In this document: positions 23,177-35,090 of the stretch, piece after piece
Layout of the letters: each line of letters opens with the position of its first letter
Numbering within the stretch: the first letter of the stretch is position 1
DNA from: Buddleja alternifolia
Taxonomy: Eukaryota; Streptophyta; Magnoliopsida; Lamiales; Scrophulariaceae
Assembly: GCA_019426215.1 (NCBI GenBank)
Contig: CM033393.1
Location: 27,654,591 to 27,718,590, forward strand
DNA length: 64,000 bases
Direction: 5' to 3'
The notes under the pieces: generated by a model
Databases searched by the model: none
Told to the model about the DNA's origin: nothing
What the model saw: only the letters and a program-made list of their open reading frames with translations
Program-made: the position numbers and the translations under genes

Positions 23177-24742
23177 TGTTAGGAATTTCATGTTGGATGT
23201 TTTGATGATGACAATTAGGACTTTATGTTAGACCCCAAAATATGTAAGTTTGATTTTAGTAGAAATCATGTATAAGCTTTGAAGCGTTAAGTTTGTAATA
23301 GGCTTTGTTTTGTTTTTATTTTAGATTGTTAGGCTAAGTAGTCTTAGGTTGAGCGTCTGATAATTTCTGAATGAGTTTATCAGTGGTAAAGTTTGAAGAC
23401 TCAAGCGCCTGAAGTCTGAATGAAGATAAAGTCTCCAAGCGTCCAAATGACCAGCTATATCAAGCGTCACCTTATAGGACAGAAGTAATTCAAGGATGGA
23501 CAAGCGTCTATCAATGACTGATTTCACTTGAATCTATTTCTAAGTCCGGAAGGAGTTTAATGCAAATATTCACAACGCATTAAGTGCCAAAATGCATTTA
23601 ATTCAAATGCATTAAATGCTGATAAGAGCATTAAATGTGATAAGCACTTTCAGACGTATGGAGAAACCACCCTATTTGACTGTCAACTATTTATAGACTG
23701 CAGCACCAACTTTTGTGCAGCAGATTTTCAGGAAAAATGACAAAAGTTGTTCACTCGCGGAAGTGAGAGACACGCACCTGTGCAAGTGTCAAACGGACAC
23801 TTTCTCCAAGAATGCCTATAAATAGGACTTCAACAACAAGCCACACATATACAATCAATTTCCAAGCCAAATTGTTGCTGCATTGAAGTTTCATTCCTTA
23901 AACTCTCAGAAAATCCAGAATTTTCAAGAAAACATTCTCTTTGCTTTTCTTCAATTTCTAAGACAGTCAACCAATATCTCAAACATTCTTTTCGAAGAAA
24001 CCACATTACTATTGAGATATTTCCAATTGTTTGAACTTCATCAAAATCAAACAAACCGTTTAGAAAACCTCATCCAAGCCTTGCGATCTATGTGAAGTCG
24101 AAGTTGGATACTTGCATTATTTCTGGGTGAAAGAAGCAAGGGGATTGAAGTGATTTGGAGCAGAGATCTGTGTGATCAAGGAGCTCAAGGCATCGACATC
24201 TATCTCTCCCTAATTTGTAGAAGATTCTGTGTGATTCTTGAGAATCATTTTAGTGGATTGCCTCCGAGTGTTCAAGGAGAAGAAGGACGTAGTTGGGATT
24301 ACACCACCCAACGAACCTTACAAATATTGTGTCTTTTACTTTACAGTCAATTTTCTTATCTATCATATCATTGCATAAATTGATTAAGTAAAACACAATC
24401 AAATGCTTAGCAAATAAGAAACAACTTGTGACGTGAAAGATTCCCAAAAGAGAAGACTCTAAAATTATTCCGCTGTGATAATACTGATTAAAGAACTGAA
24501 CACTTAAAATTACTTAGTTAAAGTATTCAAATTTTGAAATCTAAGTTAACTTTCTAAAAACAGTCTTCATCAGACGCTTAGCCTAAGCATCTATATTTCA
24601 AGTAAACGCCCAGTCAAGCGTCTACATTTCAAGCGTCCAAAACCATTTTAATACAAAAACTTTTTGAAGTCGAAAAAGACATAAGGTTCTATTCAACCCC
24701 CCCCCCCTTCTAGACCCTTTCGTATGCCACTTGAGACCAACA
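23177..24742 (+). repeat. 3' LTR of element A
   Basis: The 1566-base LTR starts TGTTAGGAATTTC and ends GAGACCAACA. It is homologous, reverse-complemented, to the LTRs at 48811-50336 and 58820-60352. It carries many AAGCGTC words (for example 23437, 23462 and 23502). A C run at 24699-24708 lies near the end. It is followed directly by D LTR sequence. Confidence 0.88.
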
Positions 24743-26174
24743 GTGGGAGCTTAAGACTGTAGGCACATCAGTGGAACTGATATGCTCGAACACGAGTCGC
24801 AATGGTTCTGTCACATAAGTTTTTACTCTATGACTGTCAATGACAGAATTGATTATGCGTAATAGGTATATGTGAACCTTTGACTTGAAGTATCAGGCTG
24901 AAGATGCACTTGTGACATCAAGTCTTTCACTAAAGTAGTTAGACCCAATTCACTCGTTGGTGGGGTCGACCTCAAAATGTGGACTTGATGGGAAAGTTGT
25001 AGTCTTATCAGATATCTAATATGGGATTTGTTCTCTCATAAGTGAATTAGAATGTACCTTATGTAATTATAGATAAATAGAGATCAAAGTCTTTGGCCAA
25101 AGCAAAAGAGACGATTGTGTTAGGCACTAAATCGATCTCAATGATCTCGTATTATTATAATTAATACATATGGTCAAGTCTAGTGAATTTGACATAACCA
25201 TGACTCTCACTTGACCAGGGAACGTGAACAAAGGGTTTAAACATATACGGTATTTACGATTGGAAGGTTGTGGAATGATCCGTTCATTCGTTTTTCATTT
25301 GGGCTACGAAGTGGGCCACGTGTCTGGCTAGATGTTACCCACTTCCTTTGATTTCCTCTCATTGCCATATAAAACGAACCTAAAGAGTCGCACTAAAGAA
25401 TTGATGAAGAAAATTGAAAAGGATTTTCTATTTTATTTTTGGACATTTAATTTAGTGGATAAATTAAATAATTAATTAATTACTTATTGGATAAGATAAT
25501 TAATTAAAAGGATAAGATTAATTATTAATTAATTTCTTAAGGAAATATATTAATGAATTAATTTGTCCAATTAATTTTATTATTTGATTAATTAATTTAT
25601 TTACTGGATAAAATGAATTATTAATTAAACAAAGCAAAAGAAAATTCGGGCCCCATATGGGCATCCTAGAGGACGCCTATTAAGGCTTGGTTGGATGATC
25701 ATATTGGTTTTTTTGTTTTGTCTTGGTCAATAAGTCATTGAGATATAAAAGACTTCTCTTGACTTAAACCTAGACACAATTCATTGCAACTCTCCAAGAA
25801 AAGAAAAGAAGAAAAATAGCCTCCCCCTCTATACACACTAGTCGTCGCCCATATAGAGAAATAGTGGAGTTTTCCATCATCAATTCATGCGTGATAATTT
25901 AGAGACAACGTGCTTCGTTGTTTGGATTAATTTTCAAAAAGCTTCAAGAAATCAAGACTTGAAGAATACGAGGATTGAAGAATTCAAGAAGTTAATCAAT
26001 TCAAAGTTTTGAAGAAGAATTGGATTCTCCTACCACCTCATTTCAACGGGTAAGTTGGTTTATTCGTTAAAGCAACTTTTGATTCGAATATGCAATTAGA
26101 GAAACACTTTGGGTTTGTGTTAAAATTTTTGAAATCCTTCCGCTGCGTTTATTAGATTTTCGTGAAACCCAACA
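24743..26174 (+). repeat. 5' LTR of element D, second part
   Basis: The region aligns to 32603-34030 of the D 3' LTR, from GTGGGAGCTTAAGAC to GAAACCCAACA. It contains the block CGTTGGTGGGGTCGACCTC (about 24954) shared with other LTR families in this window. Confidence 0.88.
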
Positions 26175-28292
26175 CTGGTATCAGAGTCAGGTTCTCTGAT
26201 TAGCTTATTTGATCTTGTTTACGTGATTTAAGATATGCATGTTATGGGTTTTGAAGCATGATTTTATGTATTCTTGAATCTGTGTTTTTTATGATTTTTG
26301 CCTAGAACTTTTGATTTTTTATTTATTGTAAATCTGAAAATATTTGATGATAATTGAAAATTTGAAAATCCGAGGAAAAACGGGACCCGAAGGCCTCCAG
26401 AAAGCAGCGCACGGTGCCTGGGGGCCATGTCATGACACAGGCCACACGGCCCGTCGGGTGGTGTGCCGGCTGAAATGGGTCTTGGACCTGGATCTGAAAA
26501 AGGGCTATGTTTGGGTCGAAATTGATATTTGGGTTTTGGGTAAATTTAATTAATCGAGTGGATCAAAAGGATGATGACCCGAATAATTCAAATTAAGCCC
26601 AAATGAAAATTATCCAATTTTCATTTGTTAATTAGTTTGGACTTAATTTAATTAAATCTAAATGGGCCAATTGGATTGGTGATTTGGATTTAAATTAAAT
26701 TTAGCTCAATAATAAATTAATAAAACATGCATGTTTTTCTAATTAATTAATTTGAGCCCAATTAAATTAAATTCAAGTGGACCAAAAGGATGGTGACTTG
26801 GGTATGATGAAATCAAGCCCAATAAGATTAATTGGAATAAAATATTTAATTAGATTTAATTAATTATTTTTCTTAGAGATTAATAATTAATTTATGGATT
26901 AAATTATTATTTTTCCTAGACTTGGAAATTGCTTGAATTTTTGGATAAGGAATATAAATTATTTTTCTTAGAGATTAATAATTAATTCTTTAATTAAATA
27001 AAAGTATTTCCATTTAAATGATGGCATTAAATCACAATAAAATAGAATTCCATATTTTATGTGTTCTTTTTAGCAGGACTAATGTTATTTTAATTAAAGG
27101 TAGATATAATTAATTCTTAATTTCGTATATCTAAGTCATCTCGTTGGACTAGAATGATTTTAATTGAACTATCGAATGTATAAAAGGTTAGGAATTTTAT
27201 AAAGAACTTTTTAGTTGGACTAAAATATTAATAAGTGATTTCATGTTGCAAGCATGTATTAAATGTTGCGAGCGTGTATTAATTGATGCGAGCATGTCTT
27301 ATGTGATTGTAACACTGATCATGGACTTAGGTTTATTTGTTTTACCTTTATATGTTATGGGTTCAAGTTTGAGGCTATTTATTATATTTTTGGAAATAAT
27401 ACATGAGTTGTTTTAAGGAATTGAAATAGAATAGTTCAAAGTTGATAAAGTCAAAAGGCCCATGAATATTAGATAGGTTTTAATTTATGTCTTTTTGTGA
27501 TGGCCCATTGGCTCGGGCCCTCCAGTAAAAGTCCATGCTCGAGTGACATGAATTTATTTATTTAAATTTTATGATTATTTATATTGAAATGCATGATTAT
27601 TAGTAGTATTTTTATGCATGATCAATATATAATAAAAGCGCAATATAAATTGAATAATGTGCAAAGTGAGACCAAACTTTTGACGAATCAAATTCTCCCA
27701 AATAAATAATACCGAGTTAGTAAAGGATGTGTTACATCCTCTCCCTCCACTAAGCTTATTAAAATTAAAATTACTACGAATGTGTAATGCTTCCCAATTA
27801 TGGGGATTATGCATTTGGAAATAATTTCAAATTTTATTAAGTGCATGAAAATGCCTTAGTCGAGGCATATTTCACCCCAGGAATCGGTTAGGTTGCAACG
27901 TGAGATTCAAATATTAGATTAAAGGAGTTAGTGGGAATAAACTCAGGTAGTTCATGAGCTTAGAAATCGGTTAGGTTGCGGCTTGGTGAACTTTGGCGAA
28001 AGGTATTGACATCTTTATTGGATAAATTGATATTATATATCAGTACAAATAATTAATGGGCCAAAAACCGGTTAGGTTGCAACCCATCTAATTAATTGAG
28101 GACCTCAATACCCGCTATGGAATCTATGCCAATGATGATTCCCGATTTTCACATGGGAGTGTGGGATTCGAACAATGCAGTGGGAGCCAAGATAAATTTT
28201 AAGTTCTTAATTTTTCTTGGTTAAGTCAAAACAAGTAATCTAATTAATCTGGTTTATTTCTGCAGTTATTTTCTCGTTTATCTCTCTCAAAT
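26175..28292 (+). other. Untranslated leader of element D
   Basis: This is a 2.1-kb AT-rich leader between primer site and gag with no credible gene. It holds three imperfect units of about 22 bases at 27244-27304 (TGTTGCAAGCATGTATTAA-like) and three copies of CGGTTAGGTTGC at 27885, 27968 and 28069, just before gag, where packaging signals usually lie. Confidence 0.6.
26176..26188 (+). promoter_or_regulatory. Primer-binding site of element D
   Basis: TGGTATCAGAGTC lies one base after the LTR. It matches the initiator-Met tRNA site usual in copia elements. Confidence 0.88.
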
Positions 28293-29125
28293 ATGACAAA
28301 CTCATTTTCAATTATGCTCGAAAACAATACTCTTACTGGACCCAACTATGTGGACTGGCTTAGAAATTTGAGGATTGTCCTCAATATGGAATCTCTGGGA
28401 TACGTCTTGGAGGCTGATATCCCGGCGGCTCCTACTAGAACACGTGCCAACGAGGAAGAGGTCTAAGCCCATGAAAAATGGGTTAGGGACGTCCTTCGGA
28501 TGAGAGGATACATGGTGGGATCTATGACCAATGATCTTCAAAGGTCACATGATAAGATGCCCACTGCAAGAGCTATCCTAGCTTACCTGGTAGAGCTCTA
28601 TGGTGAGCACAGTCGAACTACTCGATATGAGATATCGAAAGAGCTCTTCGGAGCCCAGATGGAAGCAAGTGAGAAGGTTGGTGATCATGTCCTCAAAATG
28701 ATTTCGAGGACTGAGAAATTGGAAGCTCTCGAATTCACCATGAACGTAACCCTTCAAACTGACTTTATCTTGCAGTCTCTTCCTGATTCTTTCTCCCAAT
28801 TTTAGTTAACTTTAACTACAATGAGATAGAGTGCAATTTAGTTGGGCTAATGAACAAATTGGTTACTGCACAATCTCAAATGAAATCAAAGGGAAAGAAA
28901 ACTGCCTTGGTCATCTCTTCTGGACCTAAAAAGTCTAAGTCTAAGAAGAAGAAAAACAAGAAACAGTTTGGCGAGCTTGGAGCTAAAGGGGGTGTTCCAA
29001 AGGATAAGGGAAAGGCTCAAGGGTTTTATAAGAGCAAAGGGCCAAAGAAAATGGATAGATGTCTCGAGTACAGTGAGCTTGGCCACTGGAAGAGGAACTG
29101 TCCTAAATTAGGCAAAGGCGCACAA
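28293..29125 (+). pseudogene. gag: Copia gag of element D, broken
   Basis: The ATG at 28293 gives MTNSFSIMLENNTLTGPNY, a copia gag start. An in-frame TAA at 28464-28466 sits where a Gln codon would fit. The frame then continues through DLQRSHDKMP and LYGEHSRTTRYEISKELFGA to a stop at 28805. Later pieces encode a Lys-rich region and the zinc knuckle, which reads CLEYSELGHWKRNC: the second Cys of the CX2C half is Tyr, so zinc binding would be lost. Gag builds the particle and binds the RNA. Confidence 0.82.
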
Positions 29126-30444
29126 GGTATGGAACTCTTTGTTTTTGAAACTAACTGTTCTACGACGTCTTTTCTACTTCGTGGATTCTGCACTCAGGGG
29201 CTAGTGCCCATGTTTGTTGTTTGGATTAGGATCTGCAGAGAAGTAGAATGCTAGGCTGAGAAGAAGTGATGATCAAAGTAGACAGCAGGGAAAGTGTCAC
29301 GGCTACTAAGATTGGATTTACTTCTTTATATTTGAGTTCTAGACATTTATTGTTTTTAAATGATGTTTTAGTTTTGCCCAAGGGGCTTAAGAACATTGTT
29401 TCCATTTTCATTCTTATATTAGTTAAGATTGGTTATACATTCCGTTTTTCTAAATTGAATTGCCACATTTATTATGGAAATAAATTAGTTGGCAATGCTT
29501 CTTCAGTTTATGGTTTGTATTATTTAAATATCCTTAATTCATTTGTTGTGAATGTTGTAACTCACAAACGTGGTACGCAAGAAGCTAACTTAAGACTCAA
29601 GTGGCATCTTAGACTAGGTCATGCCGGAGAACACAAGATACACAAAATGGAAAAGATGGGCTTTTAAGCTCACTGGGGTCGGATCCCAATCCAACATGTG
29701 AATCATGTCTCTTAGGCAAGATGGCTAGATCACCCTTCACCGGGACTTTTGAAAAAGCTACTCAAGTCTTAGGATTAGTGCTTATCGACGTTTGCGGACC
29801 ATTTGGAGAAATGGCTCGTGGGGGTTTCTACTACTTCATCACTTTCACAGATGATCATTCAAGATATGGTCTAGTGTATCTGATGAAGCAAAAGTTTGAA
29901 TCCTTTGAAATGTTTAAAGAGTTCAAAGCTTTAGTAGAAAATCAAACTGTGCAAAATATAAAAACTCTACGATCAGATCATGGAGAAGAATATAGAGTGC
30001 CGAGTTTGATGAATTCCTTAGACAATAAGGAATTATGTTACAACTAACACCACCAGCAACTCCTCAACTAAATGGAGTAGCCAAGTGAAGGAACCGAACA
30101 CTGTTGGACATGGTTCGTTCTATGCTTAGTTACACTGATTTACCCATTTCGTTGTGGGACATGCGCTCCTTACTGTTGCTTATATATTGAACAAATGTCC
30201 CTACAAATCCGTTCCTAAAACTCCACATGAGATGTGGAATAATAGGAAACTAAGTCTTACCCACATTAAGATTTGGGGATGTCCTGCTTATGTTGAAAAG
30301 ACTAAAGTGGAGAAATTAGATACAAGATCCCTCATGAGACGTTTCATTGGTTATCCTAAAGATTCCATGGGATTCTTCTTTTACCTGCATGATGATCAGA
30401 GAATCATTGCGACTCTATAAGCCCACTTCCTTGAGGATTAATTC
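29126..30444 (+). pseudogene. pol: Protease and integrase remnants, element D
   Basis: Pieces in shifting frames encode a poorly preserved protease region, then the integrase zinc module (LKWHLRLGHAG at about 29605) and the core with LIDVCGPFGEM, FTDDHSRYG and RSDHGEEY. Stops and frameshifts occur near 29660, 30045, 30085 and 30190. A KIWGCPAYVEK piece and a GYPKDSMGFFFYL piece follow, the usual end of copia integrase. The order protease, integrase, RT marks it as copia. Confidence 0.8.
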
Positions 30445-32255
30445 ATCTTGGAAGGGGGCAAAGGTAGCAACATTGTTCTAGAAGAACAAAATGAAACTTC
30501 CTCAAAGACATCTGTCCAAGAACCAAGGCCTGAACCAATAGTAGCACAACCACCACGTAGATCTGGTAGAAGATCACATGAACCTAAGAGGTATGGGTAT
30601 CTACTGCAGGGGGAGTCTGAGCTTCACACTGTAGTACAAGAAGGTCATGAAGATGATCCTTTTACCTATGATCAAGCGATGGTGGATGTCGATACTTCAA
30701 GATGGTGAGAAATCATGGAAACAGAGATGGACTCTATGCAATTGAACCAAGTCTGGACTTTGGTAGATCGTCCTGAAGGTATCAAACCTAAAGGATGTAA
30801 GTGGATCTACAAAAGAAAGATAGGTAACGATGGCAAGGTTGACACCTTTAAAGCCAGGCTCGTAGAGAAAGGGTATAGTCAAAGAGAAAGAATTGACTAT
30901 CAAGAAACCTTTTCACCCGTGGCCATGATAAAGTCCATCCGAATATTGTTATCCATAGCTGCATACTTAGACTATGAGATATGGAAAATGGATGTCAAAA
31001 TTGCTTTTCTAAATGGATTCCTCGCAGAGAACATCTGTATGGAACAGCCAAAGGGTTTTGTATCTGAGACCAATATCCATAAAGTATGTAAACTTGAGAG
31101 GTCCATATATGGTCTCAAGCAAGCATCTAGAAGTTGGAATCTTCGTTTTGATGAAGTAGCAAAAGGGACATGGCTTCATCAAGAACAAAGATGAACCCTG
31201 TGTCTACAAGAAGACTGGTGCGAGCAAACTCTCGTTCTTAGTACTATATGTGGATGACATTTTACTTATAGGAAATGACGTAAGAATGCTCACCACTATC
31301 AAGAAATGGCTTTCGAGTACGTTTTCCATGAAAGACTTGGGAGAAGCGACATACATTCTAGGAATTCGTATCTATAGAGATAGAAAAAATAGAATGATAG
31401 GTCTCTCCCAAGCCCTTTACTTAGAAAAGGTCCTAAAGAGGTTTAGGATGCAAACCCTTTACTTATAAATGCAAACACTTTAAGAAATGGTTTCTTCCCA
31501 TTAGGCATGGAGTACACTAGTCCAAATCTATGTGTCCTCAAAGTGAGGAAGATAGATAAGATATGAGTAATGTACCCTATGCTTCTGCAGTTTGTAGTCC
31601 AATGTATGCAATGCTGTGTACTAGACCCGACATTGCCTATACTGTAAGTGTGGTGAGTTGATTTCAGGCAAACCTGGGAAAGGAACATTGGATAGTTGTG
31701 AAGAATATTCTAAAGTATCTCAAAAGAACTGAGGATATGATTCTCATCTATGGAGGTGGTGACCTGAAGATGGAAGGTTATTCTGATTCAGACTTTTAAT
31801 CTGATGTTGATGACCGAAAATCCACTTCATGATTTGTTTTTACTCTCAATGGTGGAGCGGTGTCTTGGAAAAGTTCCAAGCAAACCACAACCGCTGATTC
31901 CACCATTGAAGCAGAGTATGTGGTAACCTCAGAGGCAACCAAAAAAGCTGTTTGGATGAGAAAGTTTCTTGGAGAACTTGAAATAGTGCCTAGTGTTCAG
32001 CTCCAGTTACCACTTTATTGTGATAACAATGGAGCGATAACGCAAGCCAAGGAACTGAGGTCTCATAGCAAGTCTAAACACATAAAGAGAAGATTTCACA
32101 TCATCAGGGAAATCGTTGGCAGAGGAGAGATAGTAGTGCAGAAAATAGCCTCAGCTGACAATGTAGCGGACCCGTTCACCAAACCACTACCTCGGGCTGT
32201 TTTGGACCGACACCTGGAAAGGATGGGTATAAGATACCACAATGAGTGGCATTGA
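30445..32255 (+). pseudogene. pol: Reverse transcriptase and RNase H remnants, element D
   Basis: Segments encode RRSGRRSHEPKRYGYLL (linker), RT with WKMDVKIAFLNGFL, IYGLKQASRSWN and the intact box LYVDDILLIGND, then RNase H with SWKSSKQTTTADSTIEAEY and YCDNNGAITQAKE, ending GIRYHNEWH and a stop at 32255. Frameshifts occur near 31170 and 31465, and stops at about 31565, 31663 and 31797. The motifs place D in copia but in a different lineage from the SIRE elements A and B. Confidence 0.83.
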
Positions 32256-32259
32256 GTAC

Positions 32260-32270
32260 AAGTGGGAGAT
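32260..32270 (+). promoter_or_regulatory. Polypurine tract of element D
   Basis: AAGTGGGAGAT directly precedes the 3' LTR. Confidence 0.8.
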
Positions 32271-34030
32271 TGTTAGGATTATGCCCTCAGATGCCATAAA
32301 GGATAGAATGAATAGAGCATCTATCTTGTATTGAACTTGATTATTATTTATAATAAAAGGCATTACTTAGTTTTCACTTAAATCTTATCTGCATCTATAA
32401 GTTGTGTAAAACGCTTTGTCCGTGTTTTCAGTGTGATCCATCTACTTCCTATTGGATAGGAAGAATGGCACTAGAGAGATCAACCTTGATTACTAAAACT
32501 AGTTCGCAAGTAATATGAAGTCTTTAATGGCCAAATAAAGGCTTCAAGTACGTCTACAATCTTAGCTCTAACATGGGAGTACCAATCAAACACTATGTGA
32601 TGGTGGGAGCTTAAGACTATAGGCACATCAGTGGAACTGATATGCTCGAACACGACTCGCATCGGTTCTGTCACATGAGTTTTCACTCTATAACTGTCAA
32701 TGATAGAATTGATTATGCGTAATAGGTATATGTGAACCTTTGACCTGAAGTATCAGGCTAAAGATGCACTTGTGACATCAACTCTTTCACTAGAGTAGTT
32801 AAACCCAATTCACCCGTTGGTGGGGTCGACCTCGAAATGCGGACTTGATGGGCAAGTGGTAGTCTTAGCAAATATCTAATATGAGATTTGTCCTCTCATA
32901 AGTGAATGAGAATGTACCATATGTAATTATAGATAAATAGAGATCAAAGTCTTTGGCCAAAGCAAAAGAGACGATTGTGCTAGGCATTAAATCGATCTCA
33001 ATGATCTCGTATTATTATAATTAATACATATGGTCAAGTATAGTGAGTTTGACATAACCATGACTCTCACTTGACCTAGGAACGTGAACAAAGGGTTTAT
33101 ACATATACAGTATTTACGATTGGAAGGTTGTGGAATGATCCATTCATTCATTTTTCCACATGATTGGCTAGGTGTTACCCACTTCCTTCGGTTTTCTCTC
33201 ATTGCCAAATGAAACGAACCTAAAGAGTCGAGCTAAAGAATTGATGAAGAAAATTAAAAGGATTTTCTACTTTATTTTTGGAGAGGTTTAATTTATTGGA
33301 TAATTAAATAATTAATTAATTACTTATTGGATAAGATAATTAACTAAAAGAATAAGATTAATTATTAATTAATTTCTTAAGGAAATATATTAATGAATTA
33401 ATTTATCTAATTAATTTCATTATTTGATTAATTAATTTATTTATTGGATAACATGAATTATTAATTAAATAAAAAATTAATTAAACAAAGCAAAAAAATT
33501 TCGGGCCCCATTTGGGTGTCCTAGAGGACGCCTATTAAGGCTTGGTTGGATGATTATATTGGTCTCTTTTGTTTTGTCCTGGTCAATAACTCATTGAGAT
33601 ATAAAAGACTTCTCTTGACTTAAACCTAGACACAATTCATTGTAACTCTCCAAGAAAAGAAAAGAAGAAAAATATCCTCCCCATCTATACACACTAGACG
33701 TCGCCCATATAGAGAAAAAGTGGGATTTTTCATCATCAATTAGTGCGTGATAATTTAGAAATAATGTGCTTCGCTGTTTGGATTAATCTTCAAGAAGTTT
33801 CAATAAATCAAGACTTGAAGAATACGAGGATTGAAGAATTCAAGAAGTTCATCAATTCGAAGTTTTAAGAAAAATTGGATTCTCCTACTACTTCACTTCA
33901 ACGGGTAAGTTGGTTTATTCATTAAAGCGGTTTTTGATTCGAATATGCAATTAGAGAAACACTTTGGGTTTTTGTTAAAATTTTTGAAATCCTTTCGCTG
34001 CATTTATTAGATTTTTTGCGAAACCAAACA
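32271..34030 (+). repeat. 3' LTR of element D
   Basis: The 1760-base LTR starts TGTTAGGATTATGCCCTC and ends GAAACCAAACA, followed by GGGAC. It is intact in length and serves as the reference for the split 5' LTR. Confidence 0.9.
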
Positions 34031-34035
34031 GGGAC
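34031..34035. repeat. Target-site duplication of element D, right copy
   Basis: GGGAC is identical to 779-783. Confidence 0.85.
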
Positions 34036-34201
34036 GCCTTCCATTGACTAAGGTTTATTATTTTGGGTTTTATCTGGGTCCTATATTTGGCCAGAGTTGG
34101 AGCCCCCCAGTTTGTATTTTAATTTTCATAGATATCTGTAAAGGATGTTTTCTATGTAATAATTAGTTTAGGGCCTCAGAGATAGAAGATCTGCTTGGAG
34201 T
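34036..34201. other. Right flank of the nest, no gene seen
   Basis: These 166 bases continue the DNA that was next to base 778 before D inserted. I do not recognise them. Confidence 0.4.
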
Positions 34202-34370
34202 TATTAGGTGATGCCCTCAATGTCTGTGAGGAATTAGATTAAGTAGGGCTTTGATAAGATTATTTGTACGAACTATTTATTGTTTCTATTTGTAGAATAT
34301 AGGTTTTGATTTTGTTCATATAAATCTAATGGCATTTGAATGTATTGAACAAATAAGTCCATTATATTTG
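34202..34370 (+). repeat. Fragment of copia-type LTR (first 170 bases)
   Basis: The fragment begins TATTAGGTGATGCCCTC and runs parallel to the start of the LTR that follows at 34371. It is truncated after 170 bases. Confidence 0.65.
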
Positions 34371-35090
34371 TGTTAGGTGTTATGCCCTCTATGCCATTGA
34401 GGAATTAGATTAAAGAGGGTATTTTATTTATTTTGTATGAACATTATTATTGGTTAATAAAAGACATTGAGTTTGTTCTTATAAATCTAATTGTGGCATT
34501 AAATGTATTGAATAAATAGGTTCTTAAGATCGAGGTGTACTCACCACTGCTTATTTGATAAGTAGGAGCACTGGTGGAGTTAAGTGCTTGATCTTATAAA
34601 GACGGTTCGCAAGTCAAAGAATCTAAATTGGGCGTTTAGATGCGACTCGTATGACACTTGCTTTGACAAGGAAAGTGCTAAGTCATACACTGATTGGATA
34701 GTGGGAGCTGGTGTCATGAATATGGTTAATGGAGCTAACATATTCAAACTCGACTCATTGCAATCCTATCACATGGGGTTTTACTCAATGATGAGGATTA
34801 CCGTTATAACAGTATGAGTGAACTTTAGACCTGAGGAGTGATTTATATTGTGCATGTACCATTGAATAAGTTATTAGAGTAGTTAGGCCCAAACACCCGT
34901 TGGTGGGGTCGACCTCGAAATACAATTCAATTGGTGCGTTCGACAATGGGACATGGACTGCCAATAGAGGATTCACTGTCTCAAAAGTAAACGAAAAGCA
35001 ACTTGTACGTCATAGTTGTTGTGAAATTAAAGTCTTTGGCCAAAACATTAATGACTGACTTATATTGGATATGAAGGGCAATTTCAAACC
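34371..35090 (+). repeat. Copia-type LTR, 3'-truncated
   Basis: It starts TGTTAGGTGTTATGCCCTC, similar to the D and 38735 LTRs. It contains CCCGTTGGTGGGGTCGACCT at 34896 and an AAAGTCTTTGGCCAAA word near 35028. Similarity fades near 35090 and no terminal CA or duplication was found. Confidence 0.7.

Larger units (their letters stand above)
945..24742 (+). mobile_element. SIRE-type copia element A, 5'-truncated
   Basis: The element runs from the end of the integrase region (945-1503), is interrupted by Athila element E, resumes at 16395 with reverse transcriptase and RNase H, and continues through the large downstream ORF typical of SIRE elements to a 3' LTR ending ..GAGACCAACA at 24742. The 5' LTR, primer site, gag, protease and most of integrase are absent. 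The right end abuts D LTR sequence exactly (GTGGG..., homologous to 32603). The left joint is a deletion, so no target duplication survives. Several frameshifts and stops make it non-functional. Confidence 0.85.
784..34030 (+). mobile_element. Ty1/copia element D, outermost layer of the nest
   Basis: The element starts TGTTAGGATTATGCCCTC and ends AAACCAAACA, with LTRs of about 1.76 kb, a TGGTATCAGAG primer site at 26176, copia-order gag, protease, integrase, RT and RNase H (28293-32255), and a purine-rich tract at 32260. The 5-base duplication GGGAC on both ends, 33 kb apart, shows that everything between is one insertion plus later insertions into it. The 5' LTR is split at 945-24742 by element A. 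The two LTRs differ at about 24 of 355 compared positions (my count), making D the oldest layer. Many stops and frameshifts show it is dead. Confidence 0.88.

Noticed and set aside
26430..26460. GTGTCATGACAC-like palindrome candidate in the D leader
   Set aside because: The stretch reads CATGTCATGACACAGG, an imperfect self-complement in an otherwise ordinary stretch; not repeated elsewhere in D.
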